From contig NZ_FRAC01000013.1 of NCBI RefSeq assembly GCF_900142215.1, positions 121,232-185,084 on the forward strand: 63,853 nt of DNA, in the 5' to 3' direction. Origin of the DNA: Anaerocolumna jejuensis DSM 15929. Its GTDB lineage: Bacteria > Bacillota > Clostridia > Lachnospirales > Lachnospiraceae. Positions 17,102 to 26,175 of this stretch are shown here, one piece after another. A model generated the notes under the pieces. That model was given only the letters and a program-made list of their open reading frames with translations, made no database searches and was not told the DNA's origin. Each line of letters starts with the position of its first letter. Position 1 is the stretch's first letter. Both the position numbers and the translations under genes were made by a program.

Positions 17102-17333
17102 GATGATTTTGGCTTACCTTTCGTGATTTTCTCGTTCGGGGTTCCGAATTCCACTAAAATGCCGGCAGCTGTTCCTGGCAGGTAAAATTATACCAAACTC
17201 GCTGGAAGGTTGTTTCAGCGTGGAGCTGTGAGCTCAGACAGTGGTATAATTTTACCTAGGAACAGCTGCCGCCCTTTCAGTGTCATTAGGGAACTCCTCA
17301 ATAGAAAATTACGAAAGGTAAGCCAAAATCATC
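17102..17333. mobile_element. 232-bp palindromic element, copy 1 (type B, MITE-like)
   Basis: Ends starting GATGATTTTGGCTTACCTTT (17102) and the reverse complement ending at 17333 form terminal inverted repeats of about 30 bp with few mismatches. The inner parts also pair (GGCAGCTGTTCCT...AGGAACAGCTGCC), so the whole unit can fold on itself. Flanking GGGAACGGA resembles that of the other copies. No transposase is encoded. A truncated near-identical copy begins at 63810. Confidence 0.85.
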
Positions 17334-17431
17334 TGGGGGTTGGCAATAAACTTTTGGACAGATGTTGTATTGATTGTCTTATAGGGTTTTGGGCACGGCA
17401 AACACATAAGTTCGAATAATGGATATAAACA

Positions 17432-17663
17432 GATGACCAAGGGGGTTGTTTTGGCATTTTGTCTCAAGAGGTTCCTTATGACACTTAAGCGGCAGGAAAC
17501 GTGACTAGGTAAAACAGTGCCACTGTTTGAGCTTGATAACTAACACAGCCAAATTTGTCACAGCGAGTTTGGCGCTGATTTACCTGCCAGTTACGTTTTC
17601 TGCCGCTTTAGTGGAATAAGGGTTCTCGCGCAACAAAAGGTCAAAACAACCCCCTTGGTCATC
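17432..17663. mobile_element. 232-bp palindromic element, copy 2 (type A)
   Basis: A perfect 22-bp terminal inverted repeat (17432-17453 and 17642-17663; outer bases GATGACCAAGGGGG) bounds an almost fully self-complementary interior. It shares inner motifs with type B, such as GGTAAA and CCAAACTCGCTG. The similarity with copy 3 runs about 35 bases beyond each end, so the mobile unit may be about 300 bp. It abuts the stop codon of the chemotaxis gene. The 765-base gap 16937-17700 contains only the two elements and a short unique spacer. Confidence 0.88.
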
Positions 17664-17700
17664 GTCCGTTTCCACAAACTTCCTTCATGCGCTTGTCACG

Positions 17701-19512
17701 CTACACTGTAAAGGCGGACACCATTCCATTCAGGCTTTCCGCCATATCGTGGAGCATTGTGATGCTCTCGGAAATGCTCTTCATTACCTGGGTATGCTGT
17801 TCCGAGGAAGAGGTTATCTCCTCAATGGAGCTTGAAACTTCCTCGGTCTGCTTGGAAAGCTCCTTTAATAATACGGAAAGGGTATCCTTCTTATTGTTAA
17901 TGGAGTGATTGTATTCTGCAATATGGTTAATGTCGGTGACTAATTTGCGCAATTCCTCTGCAATAAGCTGGAAAGCAGTCTCTGTCTGGGAGACGGTAGT
18001 ATTGATGTTCTCTGCACTTAAAGCATTTTTCTTCACAAAGGCTTCTGCGGTTTCCGATTGCTTTTGCACCTCAAAGACCATTCGGCTAATATTGTCTACG
18101 GCATCGGCAGTTTCATTGGCAAGGCTGCGGATTTCTCCTGCGACCACAGCAAAGCCCTTGCCTTGTTCCCCTACCCGGGCAGCTTCTATGCTTGCGTTCA
18201 GGGCAAGAAGGTTGGTCTGTTCTGCTATCTGGGCGATGACGGTCACAATAGAGCCGATTTCCTGTGCCTGCTTATTCATTGTTTCTATAACCGTCTCAAG
18301 CTGTTTTGAGGCTTCATTATTCTCAAGGGTCGCTTCTTTTAAAGCACCGACGGAAAGAAGGCCGTTTTCCTTTAATTCCAATGTCTGGTCTGCCGTAAGC
18401 CTTGCATTTTCACTTTTATTTGCCGTTTCTATGATGTGCTCCCCAAGGGCGTTCATTTCTGTCACACCTTCATAGATATCCTTTACCTGGTCATCGCCGG
18501 CAGAGGCAATCTGGGTAATGGAAGCCGTAATAGCTGCATTTGCTTCCGACGCCAGATTATAGGAGGACTTCAGCTCCGAGGAAAAGCTGCTCAGGTTGCT
18601 GCTGGATACGGTTATGGATTTTACCATACTGTGGAACCGGTCAATTAAAAGATTGACAGAATCACCTAACAGTCTGGTCTCATCCTTTGCTTTCACATGG
18701 ATTTTATCAACCGTAAGGTCACCCTCTGAAACCCGCTGCAGGGATTTGGTTATTTTTATGATAGGAGAGGTTATTCTTCTGGCAATTAGTACGATGACCG
18801 ACAGGGAAAGAATCAAAATAACAGCCAGAGAAGCCAAATTTGTATAAAGGATGCGGCTGGGGCCTCTGAGAAGGTCTGAATCATAAATAACAGCAGTGAC
18901 CACCCAGTCCCATTCCGGAAAATATTCGGTATAGACCGTTCTGCTCTCGGATACGGAGCTGCTTTCGCTGGCCAATGCATAATGAAGCCTGCCTCCTCCG
19001 TTTTGTGCCGTTTTAATAATGTCCTGGATGATATTGCGGCCGTCGGTGGACTTCAGGTCGTAGATATTATCCTTCAGAAAAGGATGGTATAAAATATTAC
19101 CCTTGGAGTCGGTAAGAAAGTAGTAGCCATTATTTCCAAGGCTGATAACAGGATTCATGCTGTTGGTATTCACAGTGGCACTGGAGGTGGCATCCGTATC
19201 GGACTTTGCATTTTCTCCGCCTGCAATTCCTGTAATGAACTCATTGATGGTATCCAGGGCGGCCTGCTTTGCCTGCTCCTCGTTCATCCAGGTCGTATCT
19301 CCTGAGGTGTAACTGTAGTTCTTCTTAATTTCATATAAAGAGGTTTCGATAGCGTTCTTTAACAGGATGTCATTGGAACGGTTGATTTCATGCCGGGAGA
19401 TGGCATAGTCGATAAAGGAAATGATTAACAGGGAAACGATCAGGGTAAGGGACACTCCATAAATTAATTTTTTGGTTATATTCATTTTAAAGGTTTTCAT
19501 ATTTTTACCCAT
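17701..19512 (-). CDS. Methyl-accepting chemotaxis protein with Cache sensor
   Basis: This is a membrane receptor of about 603 residues. TM1 (IYGVSLTLIVSLLIISFI) is followed by an extracellular single-Cache-like domain (NGYYFLTDSKGNILYHP), TM2 (LASLAVILILSLSVIVLIA), a HAMP linker and a cytoplasmic signalling domain. The hairpin tip has the conserved EQTNLLALNASIEAARVGEQ. It would sense an external ligand and control CheA. The start is uncertain: ATG 19512 fits a typical receptor, but the frame is open to a GTG at 19611 and the promoter lies at 19657-19685. Direct copies of the palindromic element lie on both sides of the gene. Confidence 0.9.
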   Translation of the reverse strand: MGKNMKTFKMNITKKLIYGVSLTLIVSLLIISFIDYAISRHEINRSNDILLKNAIETSLYEIKKNYSYTSGDTTWMNEEQAKQAALDTINEFITGIAGGENAKSDTDATSSATVNTNSMNPVISLGNNGYYFLTDSKGNILYHPFLKDNIYDLKSTDGRNIIQDIIKTAQNGGGRLHYALASESSSVSESRTVYTEYFPEWDWVVTAVIYDSDLLRGPSRILYTNLASLAVILILSLSVIVLIARRITSPIIKITKSLQRVSEGDLTVDKIHVKAKDETRLLGDSVNLLIDRFHSMVKSITVSSSNLSSFSSELKSSYNLASEANAAITASITQIASAGDDQVKDIYEGVTEMNALGEHIIETANKSENARLTADQTLELKENGLLSVGALKEATLENNEASKQLETVIETMNKQAQEIGSIVTVIAQIAEQTNLLALNASIEAARVGEQGKGFAVVAGEIRSLANETADAVDNISRMVFEVQKQSETAEAFVKKNALSAENINTTVSQTETAFQLIAEELRKLVTDINHIAEYNHSINNKKDTLSVLLKELSKQTEEVSSSIEEITSSSEQHTQVMKSISESITMLHDMAESLNGMVSAFTV

Positions 19513-19656
19513 TGTATATCCCAGACTGTCCTGCAGAATGGGATACTGCCACGATAATAAAGAGTGAAGGAATATGTATGTGGTATCCTTTCGTATCTGA
19601 TTTTCTTTCACTCATACTTTCTTTGAATGTTATTAATGATAAATAAAAGCAACTAT

Positions 19657-19685
19657 ATTATAAATTGACAAAGAAATTTTGTCAG
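19657..19685 (-). promoter_or_regulatory. Promoter of the chemotaxis receptor gene
   Basis: Read leftward: CTGACA (19685-19680), a 17-base spacer and TATAAT (19662-19657). It sits upstream of both possible starts of the receptor gene. Confidence 0.72.
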
Positions 19686-19863
19686 CATTTTTTTAAAATA
19701 ATGATAAAAAAGTATCAATTAGCAGTCATTTCGACAAAATATCAGAATATTCTTCTGGGCATTCATGGGATGAATTTCCTTATGTATAGGTGATTATTAT
19801 GAAAACTGTGTATGGGAATTTTGTACACTGCAAATGCATGAGGCCAAATAATGGATATGAACA

Positions 19864-20095
19864 GATGACCAAGGGGGTTGTTTTGGAGTTTTGTCTCAAG
19901 AGGTTCCTTATGACACTTAAGCGGCAGGAAACGTGACTAGGTAAACCAGTGCCACTGTTTGAGCTTGATAACTAACGCAGCCAAATTTGTTGCAGCGAGT
20001 TTGGCGCTGATTTACCTGCCAGTCACGTTTTCTGCCGTTTTAGTGGAATAAGGGTTCTTGCGCAACAAAACTCCAAAACAACCCCCTTGGTCATC
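19864..20095. mobile_element. 232-bp palindromic element, copy 3 (type A)
   Basis: It has the same 22-bp terminal repeats and the same length as copy 2, with few differences across the element and conserved flanks (about 19828-20132). It is in direct orientation relative to copy 2, so the two enclose the chemotaxis gene. The gap 19686-20227 holds this element and otherwise only AT-rich DNA and a TATAAT at about 20173. Confidence 0.9.
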
Positions 20096-20227
20096 GTCCG
20101 CTGCCATAAACTCCCTTCATGCGTTTGCCGTGGTTTCTTATGAAAACAGGATATCATCTTCTTAATGTTTTTGGTATAATGAGGGTATTCTATATTTATC
20201 ATCAACTACAACGGTATAAGGAGGTAC

Positions 20228-23200
20228 ATGGCATTGGCTTTAGATTCCCTGTCTGTTTTTCATCCATTGACTGCTAAATGGTTCTCACAAAATCTGGGAA
20301 CTCCCACAAAGGTTCAGGAGGAAGCCTGGCCAGCTATTGCTGCGGGAGAAAATACGCTGGTATCTGCTCCTACGGGCACCGGCAAGACCCTGTCCGCCTT
20401 TCTGGTATTCCTGGACAGGCTAAAGGAACAGGCAAGAGAAGGAACCTTAAAGCAGGAGCTTCAGGTGATTTATATCTCTCCTTTAAAATCTCTGGCAGGA
20501 GATATCCGGGAGAATTTAAGAAAACCCCTGAATGGTATTCTGAAGGAGGAAAGGGAAGCAGGGGGTGAAAACAGTACTCCCTTTGATTTGACGATTGCTG
20601 TCCGTACCGGAGACACTACCCAGAGCGAGCGGCGGACCATGATAAAGAAGCCGCCCCATATTCTTATTACAACACCGGAATCCCTCTATCTTCTTCTGAC
20701 AAGCAAATCCGGGCAGAGCCTGTTAAAGACGGCAAAGGCGGTAATCCTGGATGAGCTTCATGCCTTGATTGACTCCAAGAGGGGAGCCCATCTGATGCTT
20801 TCTCTTGCCAGGCTTGATAAGCTATGCCAGGAGCCGCTTCAGCGTATCGGACTTTCAGCAACCATTGAACCCCTTTCGCTGGCGGCGGAATACCTTTCCC
20901 CGGAGCCGGTCACGATTGTTGCACCAAAGATGGGCAAGGAGGTCAGTATAGAAGTTACAAGTCCTCTGCCCTATGGGCAGAAGGGCTCAAAGGACCCCAT
21001 CTGGGAGGAAATTGCGGCAACCCTTTTCGAATACTGCCAGGGTACCAGAAGTGTCATTGCCTTTGTGGAGGGGCGAAGATATGCGGAGAAGCTTGCCTTT
21101 TATATGAACCAGCTGGGCGGACAGGGCTTTGCCAGAACCCATCACGGAAGCCTGTCAAAGGAACAGCGCCTTGAAGTGGAAGCCTCCTTAAGGAACGGAA
21201 CCTTAAGGCTTTTGTGCGCTACCTCCTCCATGGAACTGGGAATTGACGTGGGAGAGATTGACGAGGTATTTCAGATTGGCTGTCCCCGTTCCATATCCAG
21301 TACCCTTCAAAGACTGGGAAGGGCAGGGCATAATCCGGGGCGTGTCAGTGTGATGCACATTTTCCCCAGAGCTTCCGGGGAAGGCCTCTACTGCGGACTG
21401 ACAGCGGAAGTGGCAAGGGAAGGGCTGGTAGAGCATGCCAGCCCTCCTAGGCTTTGCTTTGATGTTCTGGCACAGCACCTGGTATCCATGGCAACAGGGG
21501 ATGGCTATGAGGTGGAGGATGTGATGGAAATATTAAAAAGGGCTTATCCCTTTACCGGGGTCAGCAAAGAAGATGTGAAGGACATTCTTTCCATGCTGGC
21601 AGGTGATTACGAGCATGCGAGGGATTTACCCGTCCGTCCAAGACTTCTTTACGACAGGATACACGAGAAGGTGGAAGGGGATGCCTACAGCCGTATGCTT
21701 GCCATCTCCGCAGGAGGAACCATTCCGGACAAGGGACTTTACACTGTCAGGACAGAAAGCGGAGTCAAGCTTGGGGAGCTGGACGAGGAATTTATCTTTG
21801 AATCCAGGCCGGGAGAACGTTTTCTTCTTGGTACCTTTGCCTGGAAGATCGAAAGAATAGATAAGGATGCGGTAGTGGTATCGGAAGCAGGCACAGCAGG
21901 TGCCAGGCTGCCCTTTTGGAAAGGGGAGATAAAGGGAAGGGGACTTAGGACAGGCATTGCCTTTGGAAAGATTCTTAACCGGCTGCTGGAAAGCTTTGAG
22001 GACGGAAAGCTTTATGAAGAGCTTTTGGGGCTTGGGCTGAATGATGCGGCGGCAAAAGGAGCGGAGGACTATTTAAAGCGCCAGATTTCGGTAACGGGAG
22101 TACTTCCCGGTGATAAGACTATCCTTGTAGAACATTTCAGGGATTCCAACGGGAGCAATCAGCTGATGGTTCATTCCATATTCGGCCGGAAGGTAAATGC
22201 CCCTCTTGCTATTTTAGCCCAGCATGCGGTGGTTAAAATGACCGGGATGAATATCGGCTTTTGTGAGGATGATGACGGTTTCCTTTTGTTTCCTTATGGT
22301 TCAGATGAAATGCCGGAAGGAGTTTTGCAAAGCATTGACGGAAATACGGCCAGGGCAGTCTTAGAAGCAGCCCTTATGGCAACCCCTCTCTTTAACATCA
22401 ATTTCCGCTACAACTCGGCCAGAGCTCTTATGATGGGAGTGAAAAAAAGCGGCAGGACGCCTTTGTGGCTGCAAAGAATGAGAAGTGCCGACATGCTGGA
22501 TTCCCTTGTGAGAAAGGAGAACCACCCTCTGATACGGGAAACCAAAAGAGAATGTCTTGAGGATTACTGGGATATGGAAGGGGTAGAGTATCTGCTTTCC
22601 GGCATCCGGTCCGGGCAGATAAGAGTTGTGGAATTACAGCTGGAAATGCCTTCTCCCATGTCACTTCCTTTCCGGCAGCAGACCGAAGCTGCCATGATGT
22701 ATGATTATGCACCCACTCCCAGGGGAATCCATTCTGCGGTAGAGGATGCCCTGAAACAAGCAGAGATGATATCCCCCTCCAGGGAGGAATTAAAGAAGGC
22801 AACCGAAAGGAGCAAGCTTCCGGAGGATGATAAACAGCTTCATTCCCTTCTTATGATAGAGGGAGATTTAATAGCCGGGGAACTGGATATCCCCATAGAG
22901 TGGCTGGAAACCTTAATAGAGAAAGAGCAGGCACTCTACATCGAGCCTGGCCTTTGGATAGCAAAGGAGCAGGAAGAAAATTATAAGAAAGCACTGGAAG
23001 AAGAGAACGAAGAAGAAAGGCTTATCCTTATCAGACGGCTGCTCCGTTACCGGGGAGCCCAGTCCGCAGAGGATGTGTCGGAAAGATATTTAATTGCCCC
23101 AGAGGCGGCAGAGGACTTACTCGGGAAGCTCTGCCAAAAAGAAGAGGCAGTGGAGGATGACGGCCTTTATTACCACACTGCACTCTATGACAAAGCCCGC

Positions 23201-24370
23201 AGAGAAACCCTTAAGAAAAAGAGGAACCAGATACAGACTCTGCCGGAGGAAAGGTATGCGGGCCTTTTGGCAGAGAAGGCTTTGATTTCCGGTACCAAGG
23301 AGATGCAGCTGGAGTACGCCATGAAGCAGTTAAAGGACCAAAGCTTTGCTCCCGCTTTATGGGAAGGTATCCTTTTTCCCGGAAGGGTAGCGGACTACCG
23401 GGAAGAATTACTGGACAAGCTGTTATCCCAGGGAAATTATTTCTGGGAATTTCGGGAGAAGGAAGGACTTGTCTTTCATTCCTATGAGGATATCGACTGG
23501 GATGCGCCTCTTGATGAAAACCTGGAAGGGCTTTCCGAAAAGGAAAGGATTGTATATGAAGCTTTATTAAAGCGGGGTGCCAGTTTCATGCAGCGGTTCA
23601 GAGAGCTTCTGAATGGAGAGTCTCCCTTTGATGTGCTTCTGGACATGGCGGCAAAGGGATTGGTATGTGCGGACAGCTTTCAGCCTGTTCGCTGGTGGCA
23701 GAACAGGGATAAGTTGTTAAAGGCATCCGTAAGGCAGCGGGTAGGAGTGCATGCCAAAGCCATGACCACCGGGCGGTGGGAACTTGTAAGGCCTCTTAAG
23801 AAGCTTGCCAGGGAGGAAGAGCTTAACCGGTTATTTGAGCGTAATTTCCTTCTAAGCAGGGAAACCGTTTCGGGAATTTCCTGGGGAGAAGCCCTGGAGC
23901 ATTTGAGAATAGGGGAGTATACCGGACAGGTGCGGAGGGGTTATTTTATAAAGGGACTTTCCGGTGTCCAGTTTATCAGAAAAGAGGACTTTGAAGGAGT
24001 ACTGTATGCCCTGGAGCATCCGGGAGAAAAGCTGATATGGCTTCCGGCAATTGATCCGGCCCAGCCCTATGGGAAATACCTGGCTCACCGGACGGAAAAG
24101 GCCTTCCTTAATGTGCAGGGAACTATCGTGGCCTTAAAAGCAGGAGTACCGGTAGCTGTAATGGAACGTCAGGGGAAAAGTCTTAAAGTGTTTGACGAGG
24201 GGCAGGCAGATGCTGCCATAGGAGCCTTTGCCCGGGATTTTCAAAAGAAAAGACTGTTTCCTGCCGTGAAGCGCCTTCTGGTGAAGGAGTATCCAAAGGA
24301 TATGGCTGAAAGCTTTCAGAAAAACGGATTTATTAAAGAAATGCAGGATTTTGTACTATACAGGGAATAA
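20228..24370 (+). CDS. lhr: Large Lhr-type DEAD/DEAH-box helicase
   Basis: The protein has 1380 residues. The N-terminal Lhr core carries Walker A APTGTGKT (47-54), motif II DELH (175-178), motif III LSATIEP and motif VI QRLGRAGH, followed by the winged-helix and beta-barrel core. Several hundred further residues match the long C-terminal region of full-length Lhr proteins. Known family members are 3'-5' ssDNA translocases with a repair role, and the C-terminus of the E. coli type has been linked to uracil-DNA glycosylase activity. AAGGAGG precedes the ATG. It stands alone on its strand, just after palindromic copy 3. Confidence 0.88.
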   Translation: MALALDSLSVFHPLTAKWFSQNLGTPTKVQEEAWPAIAAGENTLVSAPTGTGKTLSAFLVFLDRLKEQAREGTLKQELQVIYISPLKSLAGDIRENLRKPLNGILKEEREAGGENSTPFDLTIAVRTGDTTQSERRTMIKKPPHILITTPESLYLLLTSKSGQSLLKTAKAVILDELHALIDSKRGAHLMLSLARLDKLCQEPLQRIGLSATIEPLSLAAEYLSPEPVTIVAPKMGKEVSIEVTSPLPYGQKGSKDPIWEEIAATLFEYCQGTRSVIAFVEGRRYAEKLAFYMNQLGGQGFARTHHGSLSKEQRLEVEASLRNGTLRLLCATSSMELGIDVGEIDEVFQIGCPRSISSTLQRLGRAGHNPGRVSVMHIFPRASGEGLYCGLTAEVAREGLVEHASPPRLCFDVLAQHLVSMATGDGYEVEDVMEILKRAYPFTGVSKEDVKDILSMLAGDYEHARDLPVRPRLLYDRIHEKVEGDAYSRMLAISAGGTIPDKGLYTVRTESGVKLGELDEEFIFESRPGERFLLGTFAWKIERIDKDAVVVSEAGTAGARLPFWKGEIKGRGLRTGIAFGKILNRLLESFEDGKLYEELLGLGLNDAAAKGAEDYLKRQISVTGVLPGDKTILVEHFRDSNGSNQLMVHSIFGRKVNAPLAILAQHAVVKMTGMNIGFCEDDDGFLLFPYGSDEMPEGVLQSIDGNTARAVLEAALMATPLFNINFRYNSARALMMGVKKSGRTPLWLQRMRSADMLDSLVRKENHPLIRETKRECLEDYWDMEGVEYLLSGIRSGQIRVVELQLEMPSPMSLPFRQQTEAAMMYDYAPTPRGIHSAVEDALKQAEMISPSREELKKATERSKLPEDDKQLHSLLMIEGDLIAGELDIPIEWLETLIEKEQALYIEPGLWIAKEQEENYKKALEEENEEERLILIRRLLRYRGAQSAEDVSERYLIAPEAAEDLLGKLCQKEEAVEDDGLYYHTALYDKARRETLKKKRNQIQTLPEERYAGLLAEKALISGTKEMQLEYAMKQLKDQSFAPALWEGILFPGRVADYREELLDKLLSQGNYFWEFREKEGLVFHSYEDIDWDAPLDENLEGLSEKERIVYEALLKRGASFMQRFRELLNGESPFDVLLDMAAKGLVCADSFQPVRWWQNRDKLLKASVRQRVGVHAKAMTTGRWELVRPLKKLAREEELNRLFERNFLLSRETVSGISWGEALEHLRIGEYTGQVRRGYFIKGLSGVQFIRKEDFEGVLYALEHPGEKLIWLPAIDPAQPYGKYLAHRTEKAFLNVQGTIVALKAGVPVAVMERQGKSLKVFDEGQADAAIGAFARDFQKKRLFPAVKRLLVKEYPKDMAESFQKNGFIKEMQDFVLYRE

Positions 24371-24409
24371 GTAGACAAGAGGAAATTCCTAAGGAGGTTG
24401 GATAAGCAG

Positions 24410-24565
24410 ATGGATAAGCAGATAGAAAAACAAATGGAAAAGCAGATGGAAAGACAGATGGAAGAACAGATGGAAAGACAGATAGAAAAACAAATGGAAA
24501 AACAGATGGAAAAGCAGATGGAAAAGCAGATGGAAAGACAGATAGAAAATCAGGTGGATAAGTAG
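24410..24565 (+). CDS. Short repeat-coded ORF (QMEK repeat) just upstream of the acetyltransferase
   Basis: A 51-codon frame starts at ATG 24410, about 12 bases after AAGGAGG, and ends in TAG at 24563-24565. The DNA is a 12-bp tandem repeat (ATGGAAAAGCAG and variants), so the peptide is a near-perfect four-residue repeat of Q-M/I-E-K/R. The next base begins the acetyltransferase ATG in the same frame, and its N-terminus MDKQ looks like another repeat unit. The repeat therefore seems to have grown out of the gene's own start. It could be a coupled leader peptide or merely a minisatellite; expression is not shown. Confidence 0.45.
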   Translation: MDKQIEKQMEKQMERQMEEQMERQIEKQMEKQMEKQMEKQMERQIENQVDK

Positions 24566-25105
24566 ATGGATAAGCAAAGGAATATTATAATAGAAAAAGG
24601 AAGAATGGAAGACCTTGATGAGCTGGAAAAGCTATACAATGAGTTGAATGATGCACTGGCAGCCGGAATAAACTATCCGGGCTGGCTCAGGGGCATCTAT
24701 CCGGTGAGAGAAAATGCGGAAGAAGGCCTGGAAGAAGGCTGCCTGTATGTAGCAAGATGCGATGGTAAAATTGCCGGAACCATAATATTAAGCCACAAGC
24801 CGGAGGAAGGCTACCATACCGTCACCTGGAAAAGCGAAGATGACTACGGCAGGGTTGCGGTAGTGCATACCCTGGCTGTTCATCCGGAGTTCAGAGGGTG
24901 GGGGATTGGAAAAGCATTGATGGATTTTTCCATCAGGCACTGCAAGGAAGCAGGATTAGAGTCAATAAGGCTTGATGTCTATGAGAAGAATGAACCGGCA
25001 ATAGGGCTGTATGAAAGCAGCGGCTTTGAATATATCGCTACGGTTGACCTGGGCTATGGAGAGTATGGACTGGACTGGTTTAAACTGTATGAAAGGCTGC
25101 TTTAA
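24566..25105 (+). CDS. GNAT family N-acetyltransferase
   Basis: This 179-residue protein shows GNAT motif A, LAVHPEFRGWGIGKALMD, whose R-x-x-G-x-G/K binds acetyl-CoA pyrophosphate. Motif B is NEPAIGLYESSGFEY near the end. The substrate is unknown. AGGTGG lies 8 bases before ATG 24566. Stop and start are fused with the repeat-coded ORF upstream (TAGATG), suggesting translational coupling if that ORF is used. Its 3' end overlaps the convergent MacB-like gene by three bases. Confidence 0.87.
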   Translation: MDKQRNIIIEKGRMEDLDELEKLYNELNDALAAGINYPGWLRGIYPVRENAEEGLEEGCLYVARCDGKIAGTIILSHKPEEGYHTVTWKSEDDYGRVAVVHTLAVHPEFRGWGIGKALMDFSIRHCKEAGLESIRLDVYEKNEPAIGLYESSGFEYIATVDLGYGEYGLDWFKLYERLL

Positions 25106-26175
25106 CGGCAGCCTTTCATATCCTTTAGACAGCTATTCAGGGCATTCAGAAGATGCAGGTACAGCAATATCAAAAGGCTGCAGTGAAGCCACAGGTTGGA
25201 AAGCCCTTTTTTCAATATGATATCCCTTGGGTTTGGCGTAAGGTAATCCATGTCGGAAATCTGCTGTTTGATGGTCTTCCCAAGACCAACCCAGTAATCA
25301 AAGTCGGACCATTTTGTCGGTATTATTTTTTCCGGCAGGTAGAAGGGGCTCCCTCCGTACTGGAAGAGCAGGCTGCCAAATCCCAATACTGTGAGAAGGA
25401 ATATACCGGCTAATCCCAGAAAGGATAATGGCTTCAGCTCCCTGCGGTTTCTTGTGAACAGCCTGAAGGAAAATAGGGAGATAAAGGCATATAAAAGCCA
25501 GATGGGAAGTACCAGGAAGGAGGATAAGGCCCTGCCGTAGAAGCTTTCGTCAATGCCGGTATAGCTGCCGGTGAGACCGTATTTTAGAAGAAAGGCGGAG
25601 GCTGATGCTTCCGCCATAGCATTGTTTTTATAGTGAAATTCCAGATTAGGATAGGCTTGTGATTTCTGGAAGCCCTGTATCATGACCAGAGGAACAGAGG
25701 TTTTTACGACTCCGCGGATATAATAGCTTTTATTATTATAAGAAAGCTGGTTGCCGATGACCCTGAGGGAACCAAAGAGGGAATAAGCGGTCTCTGAATC
25801 GATGATACAGCCTTTATAATCTTCCCGGTAAACATAATTGCCTTCTATCAGGGAGGAAGGCACCGTATGCCTCATGTCACCTGTCGTAACAACTGCCATT
25901 ACTTTTACCTTTCTGTTTAAAAAGGTGTTTTCAAGCTTTGCCCCCTTTGTCAGCCAGGCTGTAACGGAGGGAACCTGGCCCGGATTTTCCTTTTCTTCCT
26001 GCTCAAGGGCTTTTAAAAGGTCAGCTTCCTTTACACCGGTGCCGGATTTCATGCGGATACCCATGCCGGTATAAACTTCCCTGTAAAAAGAGGCCCTTGT
26101 CAGGGTATAACATGTGAAAAGGATTGAAATCAGTAGGAAGACAGATAGGATTACAAAGCATTTATTTCGTTTCAT
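25102..26175 (-). CDS. MacB-like membrane protein with periplasmic-core-type domain, no ATPase
   Basis: The 357-residue protein has TM1 at about 7-29, an extracellular domain to about 217, TM2 and TM3 (PIWLLYAFISLF, FLGLAGIFLLTVLGF), a further 60-residue extracellular stretch and TM4 near the C-terminus. That order resembles MacB/FtsX-type permeases with a MacB-PCD domain, though similarity to the canonical core is weak. It overlaps the upstream adaptor gene by 14 bases, so the two are translationally coupled. No ATPase gene is adjacent. It may form an export or mechanotransmission complex with the adaptor; this is inference. Confidence 0.68.
   Translation of the reverse strand: MKRNKCFVILSVFLLISILFTCYTLTRASFYREVYTGMGIRMKSGTGVKEADLLKALEQEEKENPGQVPSVTAWLTKGAKLENTFLNRKVKVMAVVTTGDMRHTVPSSLIEGNYVYREDYKGCIIDSETAYSLFGSLRVIGNQLSYNNKSYYIRGVVKTSVPLVMIQGFQKSQAYPNLEFHYKNNAMAEASASAFLLKYGLTGSYTGIDESFYGRALSSFLVLPIWLLYAFISLFSFRLFTRNRRELKPLSFLGLAGIFLLTVLGFGSLLFQYGGSPFYLPEKIIPTKWSDFDYWVGLGKTIKQQISDMDYLTPNPRDIILKKGLSNLWLHCSLLILLYLHLLNALNSCLKDMKGCR

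Noticed and set aside
17102..20095. Insertion sequence with transposase
   Set aside because: The palindromic units are only 232 bp and carry no transposase frame; they are at best MITE-like.
24389..24577. Minus-strand Leu/His-rich ORF
   Set aside because: It is the antisense shadow of the 12-bp tandem repeat.
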